Below are positions 1 to 7,708 of a stretch of DNA of 64,000 bases, one piece after another. A model generated the notes under the pieces. The model worked only from the letters and a program-made list of their open reading frames with translations. It did not search any database and was not told the origin of the DNA. The position numbers were made by a program, and so were the translations under genes. Position 1 is the stretch's first letter. The number at the start of each line of letters is the position of its first letter. Source of the DNA: Sinomonas cyclohexanicum (GTDB taxonomy: Bacteria > Actinomycetota > Actinomycetes > Actinomycetales > Micrococcaceae); contig NZ_AP024525.1 in assembly GCF_020886775.1 (NCBI RefSeq), positions 124,001 through 188,000 of the forward strand, written 5' to 3'.

Positions 1-196
1 CCTCGCCGACTTCGTCCCGGAGCTCACGACCGTGCACCTCGACCTCGAGCAGATGGGGCACGACGCGGCGTCGGCCGCCCTCGCCTCCGGCCATACGGGG
101 GCCCGCAGCGCCGGATCGCGCGGCGCCGGGTCCCACGGCGGTGCGCTGCCCCCGGCGGTGGGGCGCGTCGTCGTGCGCGCGAGTACGGCCCGCTGA
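1..196 (+). CDS. LacI/GalR-family transcriptional regulator, C-terminal fragment
   Basis: Only the last 64 codons are in the window (reading frame begins at base 2, TGA at 194-196). The segment LTTVHLDLEQMG followed by an Ala-rich helix and the ending RVVVRAST match the last strands of the periplasmic-binding-like effector domain of LacI-type regulators, where LTTV..P...MG and LVVR.ST are typical. About 30 Gly/Ser/Ala/Arg-rich residues separate the two motifs, longer than usual for the family. Target and effector cannot be inferred. The aldo/keto reductase downstream could be a target, but a hairpin repeat separates them and nothing shows co-regulation. Confidence 0.7.
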   Translation, partial: LADFVPELTTVHLDLEQMGHDAASAALASGHTGARSAGSRGAGSHGGALPPAVGRVVVRASTAR

Positions 197-216
197 CCCA
201 GCTCGCCCCCCACTTC

Positions 217-277
217 GCGAAATGTTGACCTGAGCAGGGTGCAGAGCCTCCGCACCCTGCTCAACCCATCATTTCGC
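217..277. repeat. Dispersed palindromic hairpin repeat, copy 1
   Basis: Imperfect inverted repeat bounded by CGCGAAATG on the left and CATTTCGCG on the right, with GAGCAGGGTGC pairing to GCACCCTGCTC around a 9-base loop. It begins about 20 bases after the LacI stop codon, so it may terminate that transcript. The same sequence recurs at 40251-40315 and 43497-43560. This copy has the most mismatches in the middle of the stem. Confidence 0.8.
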
Positions 278-395
278 GGGAGGTGCGGCCGACCGCTCCG
301 TCGGGGACGCGGAGGTCGGGCGGCGGGGAGCACTAGCCGGGAATGCGCTTTCTTCTGTAGATTTTGCGGGGACCCCGAGCGCAGAAGGATGCCAC

Positions 396-1427
396 ATGAC
401 GTACGAAGCCGCCGATGACCGCTACGAGAGCATGGAGTACCGCCACACCGGGCGGAGCGGGCTCAAGCTGCCCGCCCTCTCGCTCGGGCTGTGGCAGAAC
501 TTCGGCACCGACCGCCCGGAGGTGACCCAACGGGCCATCCTGCAGCGGGCGTTCGACCGCGGCGTGACGCACTTCGACCTCGCGAACAACTACGGCCCCC
601 CATACGGCCGGGCCGAGGAGAACATGGGCCGGTACCTGCGGGAGGACTTCGCGCAGTACCGGGACGAGCTCGTCATCTCCACCAAGGCCGGCTACGACAT
701 GTGGCCGGGCCCGTACGGGCAGGGCGGCGGGTCGCGGAAGTACGTGCTCGCGAGCCTCGACCAGTCGCTCAAGCGGCTCGGCCTCGACTATGTGGACATC
801 TTCTACAGCCACCGCTTCGACGCTGAGACGCCCGTCGAGGAGACCATGATGGCGCTCGATACCGCCGTGCGGTCCGGGCGGGCGCTGTATGTGGGGATCT
901 CGTCGTACTCGGCGGCCAAGACCCGCGAGGCCGCAGAGATCGCGCGTGACCTCGGCACCCCGCTGCTCATCCACCAGCCGTCCTACTCGATGCTCAACCG
1001 CTGGATCGAGGCGGACCTGCTCGACGAGCTGGACGCCCAGGGTATGGGCTGCATCGTCTTCACCGCGCTGGCCCAGGGCGTGCTCACGGACCGGTACCTG
1101 GGCGGGATCCCCGAGGACTCCCGGGCCGCCCGCGCCGGCTCGACCATCAAGGCCGACCACCTCGACGAGCGCACCCTCGGGCACGTGCGGAGACTCAACG
1201 AGATCGCTGCCGCCCGGGGGCAGAAGCTCGCGCAGCTCGCGCTGCAGTGGGCGCTGCGCGATCCGCGGGTCACCTCGGCGGTGATCGGTGCTTCCTCGGT
1301 CGAGCAGCTGGATGCGAACCTCGATGCGCTTGCCGGGCCGCCGCTGACGCAGGAGGAGCTCAACGCCATCGACCAGCACGCGGTGGAATCTGGCGTCAAC
1401 CTCTGGGCCAAGCAGACGGCGGAGTAG
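396..1427 (+). CDS. Aldo/keto reductase (YghZ / L-glyceraldehyde 3-phosphate reductase type)
   Basis: 343-residue cytosolic AKR with the TIM-barrel landmarks of the family: a start of the form RHTGRSGLKLPALSLG, FDLANNYGPPYGRAEENMG (catalytic Asp and Tyr), TKAGYDMWPGPYG with the active-site Lys, and SRKYVLASLDQSLKRLGLDYVD. This subgroup (YghZ, AKR14-like) reduces aldehydes such as L-glyceraldehyde 3-phosphate and methylglyoxal with NADPH. The C-terminal VTSAVIGASSVEQLDANL segment fits the cofactor-binding loop. The ATG at 396 is preceded by AGAAGGA, a good ribosome binding site. It stands alone between the LacI fragment and the kelch cassette. Family assignment is firm; the physiological substrate is inferred. 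Confidence 0.9.
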   Translation: MTYEAADDRYESMEYRHTGRSGLKLPALSLGLWQNFGTDRPEVTQRAILQRAFDRGVTHFDLANNYGPPYGRAEENMGRYLREDFAQYRDELVISTKAGYDMWPGPYGQGGGSRKYVLASLDQSLKRLGLDYVDIFYSHRFDAETPVEETMMALDTAVRSGRALYVGISSYSAAKTREAAEIARDLGTPLLIHQPSYSMLNRWIEADLLDELDAQGMGCIVFTALAQGVLTDRYLGGIPEDSRAARAGSTIKADHLDERTLGHVRRLNEIAAARGQKLAQLALQWALRDPRVTSAVIGASSVEQLDANLDALAGPPLTQEELNAIDQHAVESGVNLWAKQTAE

Positions 1428-1513
1428 TGCGGGGGAGGTCCGGCTCCTGTTGCCCGGTGCGGGTCCGTCGGGGGCGTCCGGGACGGGGCCGGGCCCCTCA
1501 CTCGGTGGTCCTC

Positions 1514-1672
1514 TCAGTGCATGGACTGCTGGAAGCATGCGACGTCGTACTGCGAATTCGCCGCGTTGTAGTGCTGGCCCCCGGTGCCGCCGGCGGTGGT
1601 GTTGATCCCGGGCTCGTTGAACGGCGAGCCCGGGCTGGCCGAGGCATTCCCCGACGTGTTTGGTTCAAGCAT
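1514..1672 (-). CDS. Small uncharacterised peptide, 52 residues
   Basis: Short gene divergent from the kelch-protein gene. The ATG at 1672 has GAGGA nine bases upstream. The product is Ser/Gly/Asn-rich: PGSPFNEPGIN in the middle, then GGTGGQHYN, and an ending SQYDVACFQQ with the only Cys. There is no signal peptide and no membrane helix. Composition and length recall a secreted or modified peptide, or a small partner protein, but I recognise no family. The adjacent genes encode proteins sharing an uncharacterised domain, so a joint function is plausible but unproven. Reading in the same frame continues upstream of 1672, but that part looks non-coding and lies in the promoter region. Confidence 0.5.
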   Translation of the reverse strand: MLEPNTSGNASASPGSPFNEPGINTTAGGTGGQHYNAANSQYDVACFQQSMH

Positions 1673-1904
1673 CTTCGTGTCCTCGGGCACTGGCCCCCGT
1701 GGGCCGCGCGCTTGACAGTGACGCGGCCGAATTAATAAAATCGAATGAGAAATTGACGAGTCCGGTCTCGACCACCAGCGTCCAGGCCGGCGGCACCAGC
1801 CGAAGCCGGACAGGAATGCGCAGCGTTCGGTTGGAGACCCCTCCCGCCCCCGCGGGTCTTCTTCAGTCTGGGCGGCTTCGGGCCGCCGCGTCGAAAGGGC
1901 AGCC
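1673..1904. promoter_or_regulatory. Divergent promoter region of the kelch cassette
   Basis: 232 bases without a gene. On the + strand, TTGACA at 1712-1717 is followed 15-17 bases later by an AT-rich block (TAATAAAA, 1733-1740) that can serve as a -10 element, giving the kelch gene a leader of about 160 bases. That leader contains GGCGGCTTCGGGCCGCC near 1872, a stable small hairpin just before the start. The same AT-rich block read on the minus strand (TATTAAT) could drive the peptide gene. AT-rich DNA here contrasts with the surrounding high GC. Confidence 0.5.
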
Positions 1905-3500
1905 ATGGCATCATGGGTGGCTCTCACGCACCAGCCAACGTTCCCGGTGGGAACGATGCTCCTGCTCACCGATGGCTCAGTCATGTGCCAGTCGGGCGAC
2001 TCGAAGAGCTGGTGGCGACTCACGCCGGACGCCTCCGGCAGCTACGTGCACGGAACCTGGTCGCAGCTGGCCGACATGCATAACTCGCGCCTCTACTATG
2101 CCTCGGCGGTGCTCCGGGACGGGCGTGTCTTCGTGGCCGGCGGCGAAGACAGCGACGCGGGCGCCGACGCGGACGTCGCCGAGGTCTACGACCCCGCGAC
2201 TGACACCTGGACGTCTATCGGCACTCCGGGATGGGGCGAGATCGGAGACGCCGCGTCAGCGATGCTCGCCGACGGGCGGATCATCGCCGGGAACCTCATC
2301 GACTCCCGGACCTCCGTCTACGACCCGACCACCAAGGCCTGGACCGCGACGGGGAACATGGCCGCCCGCTCCAACGAGGAGACATGGACACTCCTGCCGG
2401 ACGGCTCGGTCGTGACCGTCAGCTGCGCCAACCATCCTCACGCGGAGCGCTACATCCCCTCGAGCGGATCCTGGATCAGCGCGGGCCAGACGCCCGTCGA
2501 GCTCGTCCAGGCCTCCTCAATCGAGATCGGACCGGCCCTGCTCATGGCAGACGGGCGAGTCTTCTGCACCGGGGCGACCGGCCACACCGCCCTCTACACG
2601 CCCTCGGGCGACTCAATCGGAACGGGCTCGTGGGCGGCCGGACCGGATTTCCCGGCCGATGGCCAGGGCCGGCTGCTCAAGGCCAAGGATGCCCCGGCCG
2701 CCCTCCTGCCCAACGGGCGCGTCCTGTGCGTGGCCGGCCCCGCGGGCGACGGCGCAAACGACTGGCCGCAGCCCACGATGTTCTTCGAGTTCGACGGCAC
2801 CAACCTCACGCGCGTCCCCGACCCGCCGAATGCCGATCAGCGGATCTACCAGGGCCGCATGCTGCTCCTGCCCACAGGCGAGGTCCTCTACGGAGCCCAG
2901 ACCGCTGCGCTCCACCTGTACCAGCCGGACCCGGGCGGTGACCCCTCGTGGGCGCCGACGATCGCCTCGGTCCCCACGAGCCTCGGGATCGACGGCACGT
3001 ACACCCTCACCGGCACCCAGCTCAACGGACTCTCGCAGGCCGTGAGCTACGGGGATGACGCGCAGATGGCCACGAACTACCCCCTCGTCAGGGTCACGGC
3101 CGCCCACTCCGGCAAGGTCCGCTACCTCAAGAGCGCCAATCACTCCACCATGGGCGTGGCGACGGGTGCAGCCATCGTCTCGACCCAGTTCACGGTCCCG
3201 AACGACCTGGACTTGGGCCCGTACGAGCTCAGCGTCATCGCGAACGGGATCGCCTCCGCGCCCGTCCCCGTCACGGTGGGGCTCGGCTCCGGCCGCGCCG
3301 CGTACGTCGTCGTGGACACGTGGACGCCGAGTCAGGACGGCGCGCTGTGGGCCTACGTGAACGGTGCGTGGCGGGGGCGCCTGATCGGCCGGAACGAGCT
3401 CGTCGGCATCTCGCAGGACCTGTTCTCCGCCGACGCCGTCGACGTCTGGTGGGATTCCACCGGACTCGTCACCGCGCGGGGCTGGAAGTCCCCGCGCTAG
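1905..3500 (+). CDS. Kelch-repeat / galactose-oxidase-like protein with a C-terminal WWD domain
   Basis: 531 residues, no signal peptide, no membrane segment, so apparently cytoplasmic. Residues about 1-340 form a kelch beta-propeller: repeated DGRV/DGSV turns and blade motifs such as FVAGGEDSD, AEVYDPATDTW, SVYDPTTKAW and VFCTGATG. Residues about 345-455 resemble the galactose oxidase-like early-set (DUF1929) domain, with VRYLKSANHSTMG. Residues about 463-531 are a separate module (VVVDTW, GALWAY, GAWR, VDVWWD) that is repeated in the next gene. The Tyr-His pair expected of radical-copper oxidases is IYQGRMLLLP here, so oxidase activity is doubtful. The ATG at 1905 follows a weak GAAAGG. Confidence 0.85.
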   Translation: MASWVALTHQPTFPVGTMLLLTDGSVMCQSGDSKSWWRLTPDASGSYVHGTWSQLADMHNSRLYYASAVLRDGRVFVAGGEDSDAGADADVAEVYDPATDTWTSIGTPGWGEIGDAASAMLADGRIIAGNLIDSRTSVYDPTTKAWTATGNMAARSNEETWTLLPDGSVVTVSCANHPHAERYIPSSGSWISAGQTPVELVQASSIEIGPALLMADGRVFCTGATGHTALYTPSGDSIGTGSWAAGPDFPADGQGRLLKAKDAPAALLPNGRVLCVAGPAGDGANDWPQPTMFFEFDGTNLTRVPDPPNADQRIYQGRMLLLPTGEVLYGAQTAALHLYQPDPGGDPSWAPTIASVPTSLGIDGTYTLTGTQLNGLSQAVSYGDDAQMATNYPLVRVTAAHSGKVRYLKSANHSTMGVATGAAIVSTQFTVPNDLDLGPYELSVIANGIASAPVPVTVGLGSGRAAYVVVDTWTPSQDGALWAYVNGAWRGRLIGRNELVGISQDLFSADAVDVWWDSTGLVTARGWKSPR

Positions 3501-3559
3501 GGCCCCCGCCCCCACCGCACCTGCTTCGCCACCGCAGCACACTCACCAAGGAGCACACC

Positions 3560-3934
3560 GTGGAAGAGCCAACCGAGAAGATCGTCGACGAACTCGACGC
3601 CGCAGCCCGTGCCGCGCGGGCGCCGTCGTCCGCATCCGCGCCGGAGGTGCCGCCCGAGCCTGGCTCCGCCCCCGCGAAGAGGCCGACCCCGGCCGCAGCA
3701 CCTGCCGGTACGGGCGGGAACGCGACGACCCACTACCTCGTCCTCGACCACTACTTCTCGGGCGGACCCGCAGCGCTCTGGGCCTACGACGGCGCGGCGT
3801 GGCGCGCAGGTCTCGTCTCCGAACCCGGGGACGAGCAGGGCGTCGTCCAAGTGGCCTTCGCGGCCAACCGGGTCGACGTGTGGTGGGACGGAAACGGCTC
3901 GCTGAACGTCATCCGGTCCTGGAAGTACCTCTGA
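3560..3934 (+). CDS. Small protein carrying the same C-terminal WWD domain as the kelch protein
   Basis: 124 residues from GTG 3560, with AAGGAG nine bases upstream; 59 bases after the kelch stop, so probably co-transcribed. Residues 1-20 are acidic and helical (EKIVDELDAAARAAR), residues 20-55 are a Pro/Ala/Ser linker, and residues 57-124 match the last 68 residues of the kelch protein: a Y-V-D start, ALWAY, AWR, VDVWWD, then G and a final W-K. No signal peptide is visible. The duplicated module suggests that the two proteins bind the same partner or each other. I do not recognise it as a named domain. No enzyme motif is visible. Confidence 0.75.
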   Translation: MEEPTEKIVDELDAAARAARAPSSASAPEVPPEPGSAPAKRPTPAAAPAGTGGNATTHYLVLDHYFSGGPAALWAYDGAAWRAGLVSEPGDEQGVVQVAFAANRVDVWWDGNGSLNVIRSWKYL

Positions 3935-3989
3935 CCTGGAGGGCGGGCGAGGCATGCCCCATCGTGCGCGATCGGCGCGCCACCTGCCG

Positions 3990-5306
3990 TCAGCCCCGCT
4001 CGGGCGCCGAGGCCGTCGTCGTGGGCGCGGGCCGGTGGTCGCCGCCCCTCATCCGCAGGGCCACCACGATGCCCGAGGCCGCGGTGATCGCGGCGACCAC
4101 GCCGACGGCCGTGGGCACGCCGCAGGCGTCGGCGATCAGACCGGAGAGGAGGGCGCCCACCGCGAACCCGCCGTCGCGCCACAGCCTGTAGATGCCGACC
4201 GAGCGGGCACGCCACGAGGGGTGCGCCACGTCGCCGATCGCGGCGAGCAGGGTGGGGTAGACCATGGCGGTGCCCGCGCCGAGCAGGATGACCCCGGCCA
4301 GCCAGGGGCCGAAGCTGCTCGCTACGGCGATCAGGGCCAGCGCCGCGCCCTGCACCAGCATGCCTCCGGCGATCAGCGGCTTGCGCCCGTACCTGTCGGA
4401 GAGTGCGCCCGTGACGAGCTGGCCGGCGCCCCACACGGCCGGGTAGACGGCCGCCAGCACGCCGATCTTGTCGAGGCTGAGGCCGGCGGCGGCGAACAGC
4501 ACAGGGAAGAGGCCCCAGGCCAGCCCGTCGTTGAGGTTGTTGACCATGCCGGCCTGGCTGACCGCGGACAGCGACCTGTCCTTGAAGCTCGTGAGCGCGA
4601 AGACCTCCCGGTCGCTCAGGCCCGCGTGGCCTCCGGGAAGGGTCGGCACGTGGGCGGCGGCCTCGGTCCTGGCGTGGTGGTGGGTTTCGCGCACCGTGAG
4701 CGCGGAGAGGCCGAGGCCGATCGCGATGAAGGCGGCGCCGAGCAGGAACGGGCCGGGGCGCAGCCCGTAGGTCGAGGCGATGTACCCGGTGGCCAGAGCG
4801 GTGCCTGCCACGCCGAGGTAGCCGGCGGCCTCATTGAGCCCCATCGCCAGGCCGCGGCGCTGCGGGCCCACGAGGTCCATCTTCATCACGACCGTGGTGG
4901 ACCATGTCAGTCCCTGGCTCACGCCCAGGATGAGGTTGGCCACGACAATCCATCCCCACGAGTCACCGAAGATCAGGAGGAGGGGCACGGGCAGGGCAAC
5001 GAGCCAGCCGGCCACGAGGACCGGCTTGCGGCCGTACCGGTCAGAGAGAGTTCCGGCGAGGTAGTTGGTGGCGGCCTTGGCCAGCCCGAACGCGAGGATG
5101 TAGGTGAGCGCGGACGTGTACTGGTCGAGGTGGAACACCGTGCCGGCCAGCAGGGGCAGGACGGTGCGCTCCTGGCCGAGGGTCCCGCCCACGAGCGCGT
5201 TGACGGCCACGAGCAGCATGAACTGCGCCGCATTCTGCCGCAGGCCGAGGCTGATGGCGGTCTGAGCCCCCTGCGGCCGGGGGGAAGGCTTGCTGCCGGG
5301 TCGCAT
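3990..5306 (-). CDS. MFS transporter
   Basis: 438 residues, about 12 predicted membrane helices. Both halves carry the MFS signature between helices 2 and 3 (GTLSDRYGRKPV near residue 90, GALSDRYGRKPL near residue 300), and RRGLAMGLNEAAGYLG follows helix 4. The start at 5306 is chosen because AAGGAGCGCA lies just before the ATG; an in-frame codon at 5330 has no ribosome binding site. It lies downstream of the persulfide dioxygenase gene on the same strand, separated by 108 bases that contain a strong hairpin. It might export a sulfur compound as part of that module, but the sequence does not show the substrate. Confidence 0.85.
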   Translation of the reverse strand: MRPGSKPSPRPQGAQTAISLGLRQNAAQFMLLVAVNALVGGTLGQERTVLPLLAGTVFHLDQYTSALTYILAFGLAKAATNYLAGTLSDRYGRKPVLVAGWLVALPVPLLLIFGDSWGWIVVANLILGVSQGLTWSTTVVMKMDLVGPQRRGLAMGLNEAAGYLGVAGTALATGYIASTYGLRPGPFLLGAAFIAIGLGLSALTVRETHHHARTEAAAHVPTLPGGHAGLSDREVFALTSFKDRSLSAVSQAGMVNNLNDGLAWGLFPVLFAAAGLSLDKIGVLAAVYPAVWGAGQLVTGALSDRYGRKPLIAGGMLVQGAALALIAVASSFGPWLAGVILLGAGTAMVYPTLLAAIGDVAHPSWRARSVGIYRLWRDGGFAVGALLSGLIADACGVPTAVGVVAAITAASGIVVALRMRGGDHRPAPTTTASAPERG

Positions 5307-5332
5307 TGCGCTCCTTGGACTTGGACGCACGA

Positions 5333-5366
5333 CGGCGGCGGCCCGGGTTCTCCGGGTCCGCCGCCG
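5333..5366 (-). terminator. Stem-loop after the persulfide dioxygenase gene
   Basis: CGGCGGCGG pairs with CCGCCGCCG, and an inner CCCGG/CCGGG closes a 5-base loop (GTTCT), with one bulged T. It lies between the end of the dioxygenase gene and the MFS start. There is no T-run, so it could be a terminator, an attenuator or an mRNA 3'-end stabiliser. It overlaps one GCACGACGGC motif at 5327-5336. Confidence 0.5.
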
Positions 5367-5414
5367 ATCGCTCAGGGTGCGGGTGTTGGTTCGGGGCCGA
5401 GGAGTGGGACCGGC

Positions 5415-6818
5415 TCAGCGGGCGGCTGCGGCCGACTTCTCGTGGTCGAGCCACGCCAGGTAGCTGCCGTCGAGCTCGACGACGTCGTAGCCGGCGCGGC
5501 GCAGGCCGCTGGCCGCCACGGAGTTGCGGACCCCGCTCTGGCAGTAGCTCACGATGGTCCCCTCGGAGGGGAGCTCGTCCAGGTGCCACATGACGCGGCC
5601 GCCGCTGAGCTGGTAGGAGCCGGGGACGTGGCCCGCGGCGTGCTCGGTGCGGTTGCGGACATCGAGCACCATGGCGGCGTCGAAGTTCGCCAGCTCGGAG
5701 GGCTGGATGAGCTTCGGGGTGACCATGGGCAGTCCCTCGAGGCCGGTCACGTAGCCCGCCACGTTGTCGATGCCGACGCGGACGAGGTGGTCCCACATCT
5801 CCTGGGCCTGCTCCTGGTCACCGGCCAGCAGCACGAGCGGGTTCGCGTCGGTCTCGGGGTTCACGACCCAGGCGCCGAAGCTCGCCACGGACTTGCCCGC
5901 GGGGATGTTCAGGGACCGCGCGACGGTGCCCTCGTGGACCTCGGCGTTGGACCGGGTGTCCACGAACGTGACCGTGTCCTTGGCGAGGTCCTCCGCGACG
6001 GATGCCTGGTCGAGTTCCGCCAGCTCGGGGCGCTCGCCCATGACGGCCGGGCCCTGCTTGTTCTGCCGCTTCATGCGGGCGAAGTAGGCGTGCGCGTCCG
6101 GCTGGCCGTCGAGGAGCTCGTCGATGAATCCCTGCTCATCGTTGGCCGCCAGGTAGGGGGCCCACCAGGCGTAGAGGCGCTCGTAGCCGACGGTCGAGGA
6201 GGGGATCGCGCCCAGGGCCTTGCCGCAGGCGCTGCCGGCGCCGTGGCCCGGGTGGACCTGAACGTAGTCCGGCAGGGTCAGGAACTTGTCCCGCAGGCTG
6301 GCGAAGAGCTGCTTGGCACCCTCGAAGCGGGTATTCACGCCCCCGGCCGCCTCGTCGAGGAGGTCTGGGCGGCCCAGATCGCCGGAGAAGACGAAGTCGC
6401 CGGAGAGCAGGTAGCCGGCCTGCTGGGAGAAGGCGCCGTCCGTGATGAGGAAGGACAGGTGCTCGGGCGTGTGGCCCGGGGTGTGCAGGGCCTCGACCGT
6501 GATGTTGCCGAGGGTGATCTTCTCGCCGTCGTGCAGGCGCTCGGCGTCGAAGCCGTACTGCCAGTCGGGGCCGCCCTCACCGGAGACGTACATCGTGGCG
6601 CCGGTCGCCGCGGCCAGCTCCCGGGTGCCGGAGAGGTAGTCCGCGTGGATGTGGGTCTCGGTGACCGCCGTGATCTTCATGCCGTTCTTGGCGGCGAGGG
6701 CCTGATAGACGGCGATGTCGCGGCGGGGGTCGACGACCAGGGCCTCACCCTTGGCCTGGCAGCCGATCAGGTAGCTGGCCTGGGCGAGGTCTTCATCGTA
6801 GATGCGCTCGAGGAGCAT
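5415..6818 (-). CDS. Persulfide dioxygenase-rhodanese fusion (CstB/ETHE1-like)
   Basis: 467-residue cytosolic protein. Residues 1-240 are a metallo-beta-lactamase domain of the persulfide dioxygenase type (THIHADYLSG, HTPGHTPEHLSF, SGDFVFSGDLGRPDL, HPGHGAGSACG), which binds one iron and oxidises glutathione, mycothiol or other low-molecular-weight persulfides to sulfite. Two rhodanese domains follow. In the first the catalytic Cys loop reads VLLAGDQEQ, so it is inactive; in the second CQSGVRN supplies the Cys (residue 426). The layout is that of CstB-like enzymes that clear sulfide-derived persulfide to thiosulfate. AGGAGG precedes the ATG. A CsoR/CstR-type operator lies upstream at 6907-6921. 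Confidence 0.92.
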   Translation of the reverse strand: MLLERIYDEDLAQASYLIGCQAKGEALVVDPRRDIAVYQALAAKNGMKITAVTETHIHADYLSGTRELAAATGATMYVSGEGGPDWQYGFDAERLHDGEKITLGNITVEALHTPGHTPEHLSFLITDGAFSQQAGYLLSGDFVFSGDLGRPDLLDEAAGGVNTRFEGAKQLFASLRDKFLTLPDYVQVHPGHGAGSACGKALGAIPSSTVGYERLYAWWAPYLAANDEQGFIDELLDGQPDAHAYFARMKRQNKQGPAVMGERPELAELDQASVAEDLAKDTVTFVDTRSNAEVHEGTVARSLNIPAGKSVASFGAWVVNPETDANPLVLLAGDQEQAQEMWDHLVRVGIDNVAGYVTGLEGLPMVTPKLIQPSELANFDAAMVLDVRNRTEHAAGHVPGSYQLSGGRVMWHLDELPSEGTIVSYCQSGVRNSVAASGLRRAGYDVVELDGSYLAWLDHEKSAAAAR

Positions 6819-6906
6819 TGGGTTCCTCCTAGGAGATATGCGGGATGGTGGTGGCTCGTCGGCTGCTGCCCGAGGGGTGGGCGCCGGTGCTTGATGACTC
6901 GAGCTT

Positions 6907-6921
6907 ATACCCCGGGGGTAT
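6907..6921. promoter_or_regulatory. CsoR/CstR-type operator before the persulfide dioxygenase gene
   Basis: ATACCCCGGGGGTAT is a perfect 15-base palindrome with a central G, about 90 bases upstream of the dioxygenase start and between it and the TauE gene. It matches the ATACCCC-GGGGTAT pattern bound by CsoR-family repressors, including the persulfide sensor CstR. Gene content favours a CstR-like sulfide regulator over a copper sensor. No such regulator gene lies in the window. Confidence 0.75.
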
Positions 6922-6949
6922 TTCCGGCAAGTCGAGGGGCCAGTCTGAG

Positions 6950-7708
6950 TCAGGCGGTCACCGTGCCCACCGTCACCCAGGCGGCGACGGCGAAGATCAG
7001 CATGGCGAAGGAGATGCGAACATGGTGGTCCCTGAGGCGGCGGGCCAAGCGGGCGGCAACGATGGAGCCGACAATCGCGGGGACGGCAAAGGCCAGGACG
7101 GGGACCCAGTCAATGGTGTATCCGGCCGCGTGGGCGCTGAAGCCGGCGGCGGAGTTGATGACGATGATCGCCAGCGAGGTTCCGACAGCCTCCTTCATGC
7201 GCAGGCCAAGCAGGATCGTCAGCGCGGGGGTGATGAGGAATCCGCCGCCCACGCCGAGCAGCCCCGTCAGGAACCCCACGAGCACGCCGACCGCGACCGC
7301 CTTGGGGGCGCACGAGCGGAAGGCCCGGGTGGGCCCTGTGCTGCACGAGCCCTCGCTCTCCTTGGTGCGCACGAGCATCCGGATCCCGGCGATCACCATG
7401 ATGGCCGCGAAGGCAAGCATGAGCATGTTCGGGTCCAGGAGCCTGCCGACGGCTGCGCCGCCCCACGCGGCAGGGATGCCGGCCGCGCCGACCAGCGCCA
7501 CGACGGGCCAGTTCAGGCCCTCCTTGAACCGCGGCAGCAGGGCCGCCAGGGACGACGCGCCGACCACGAGCAGCGAGGTCGGGATGGCCTCGGCGGGGCT
7601 CATGCCGACGCCGTAGACGAGGGCGGGCACGGCGATGATCGATCCGCCACCCCCGACCACGCCGAGCACGATCCCGACGATGAGCCCCAGCGCGAGGGCG
7701 GCGATCAT
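6950..7708 (-). CDS. TauE/SafE-family sulfite/organosulfur exporter
   Basis: 252 residues, about 8 hydrophobic helices, with the family's two internally repeated segments: GLIVGIVLGVVGGGGS near the N-terminus and GFLTGLLGVGGGFLITP near residue 150. TauE/SafE proteins move sulfite or sulfoacetate out of the cell; here the likely role is export of sulfite made by the neighbouring persulfide dioxygenase. The ATG at 7708 overlaps the stop of the upstream rhodanese gene (ATGA), indicating translational coupling. In-frame codons further upstream lie within the rhodanese gene and are not coding. Confidence 0.88.
   Translation of the reverse strand: MIAALALGLIVGIVLGVVGGGGSIIAVPALVYGVGMSPAEAIPTSLLVVGASSLAALLPRFKEGLNWPVVALVGAAGIPAAWGGAAVGRLLDPNMLMLAFAAIMVIAGIRMLVRTKESEGSCSTGPTRAFRSCAPKAVAVGVLVGFLTGLLGVGGGFLITPALTILLGLRMKEAVGTSLAIIVINSAAGFSAHAAGYTIDWVPVLAFAVPAIVGSIVAARLARRLRDHHVRISFAMLIFAVAAWVTVGTVTA

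Noticed and set aside
3954-7616. Long + strand open frame of more than 1200 codons opposite the MFS, dioxygenase and TauE genes
   Set aside because: It is the antisense of three well-recognised genes in a high-GC genome, where such frames are common. Its composition is low-complexity Arg/Gly/Glu and no domain is visible.
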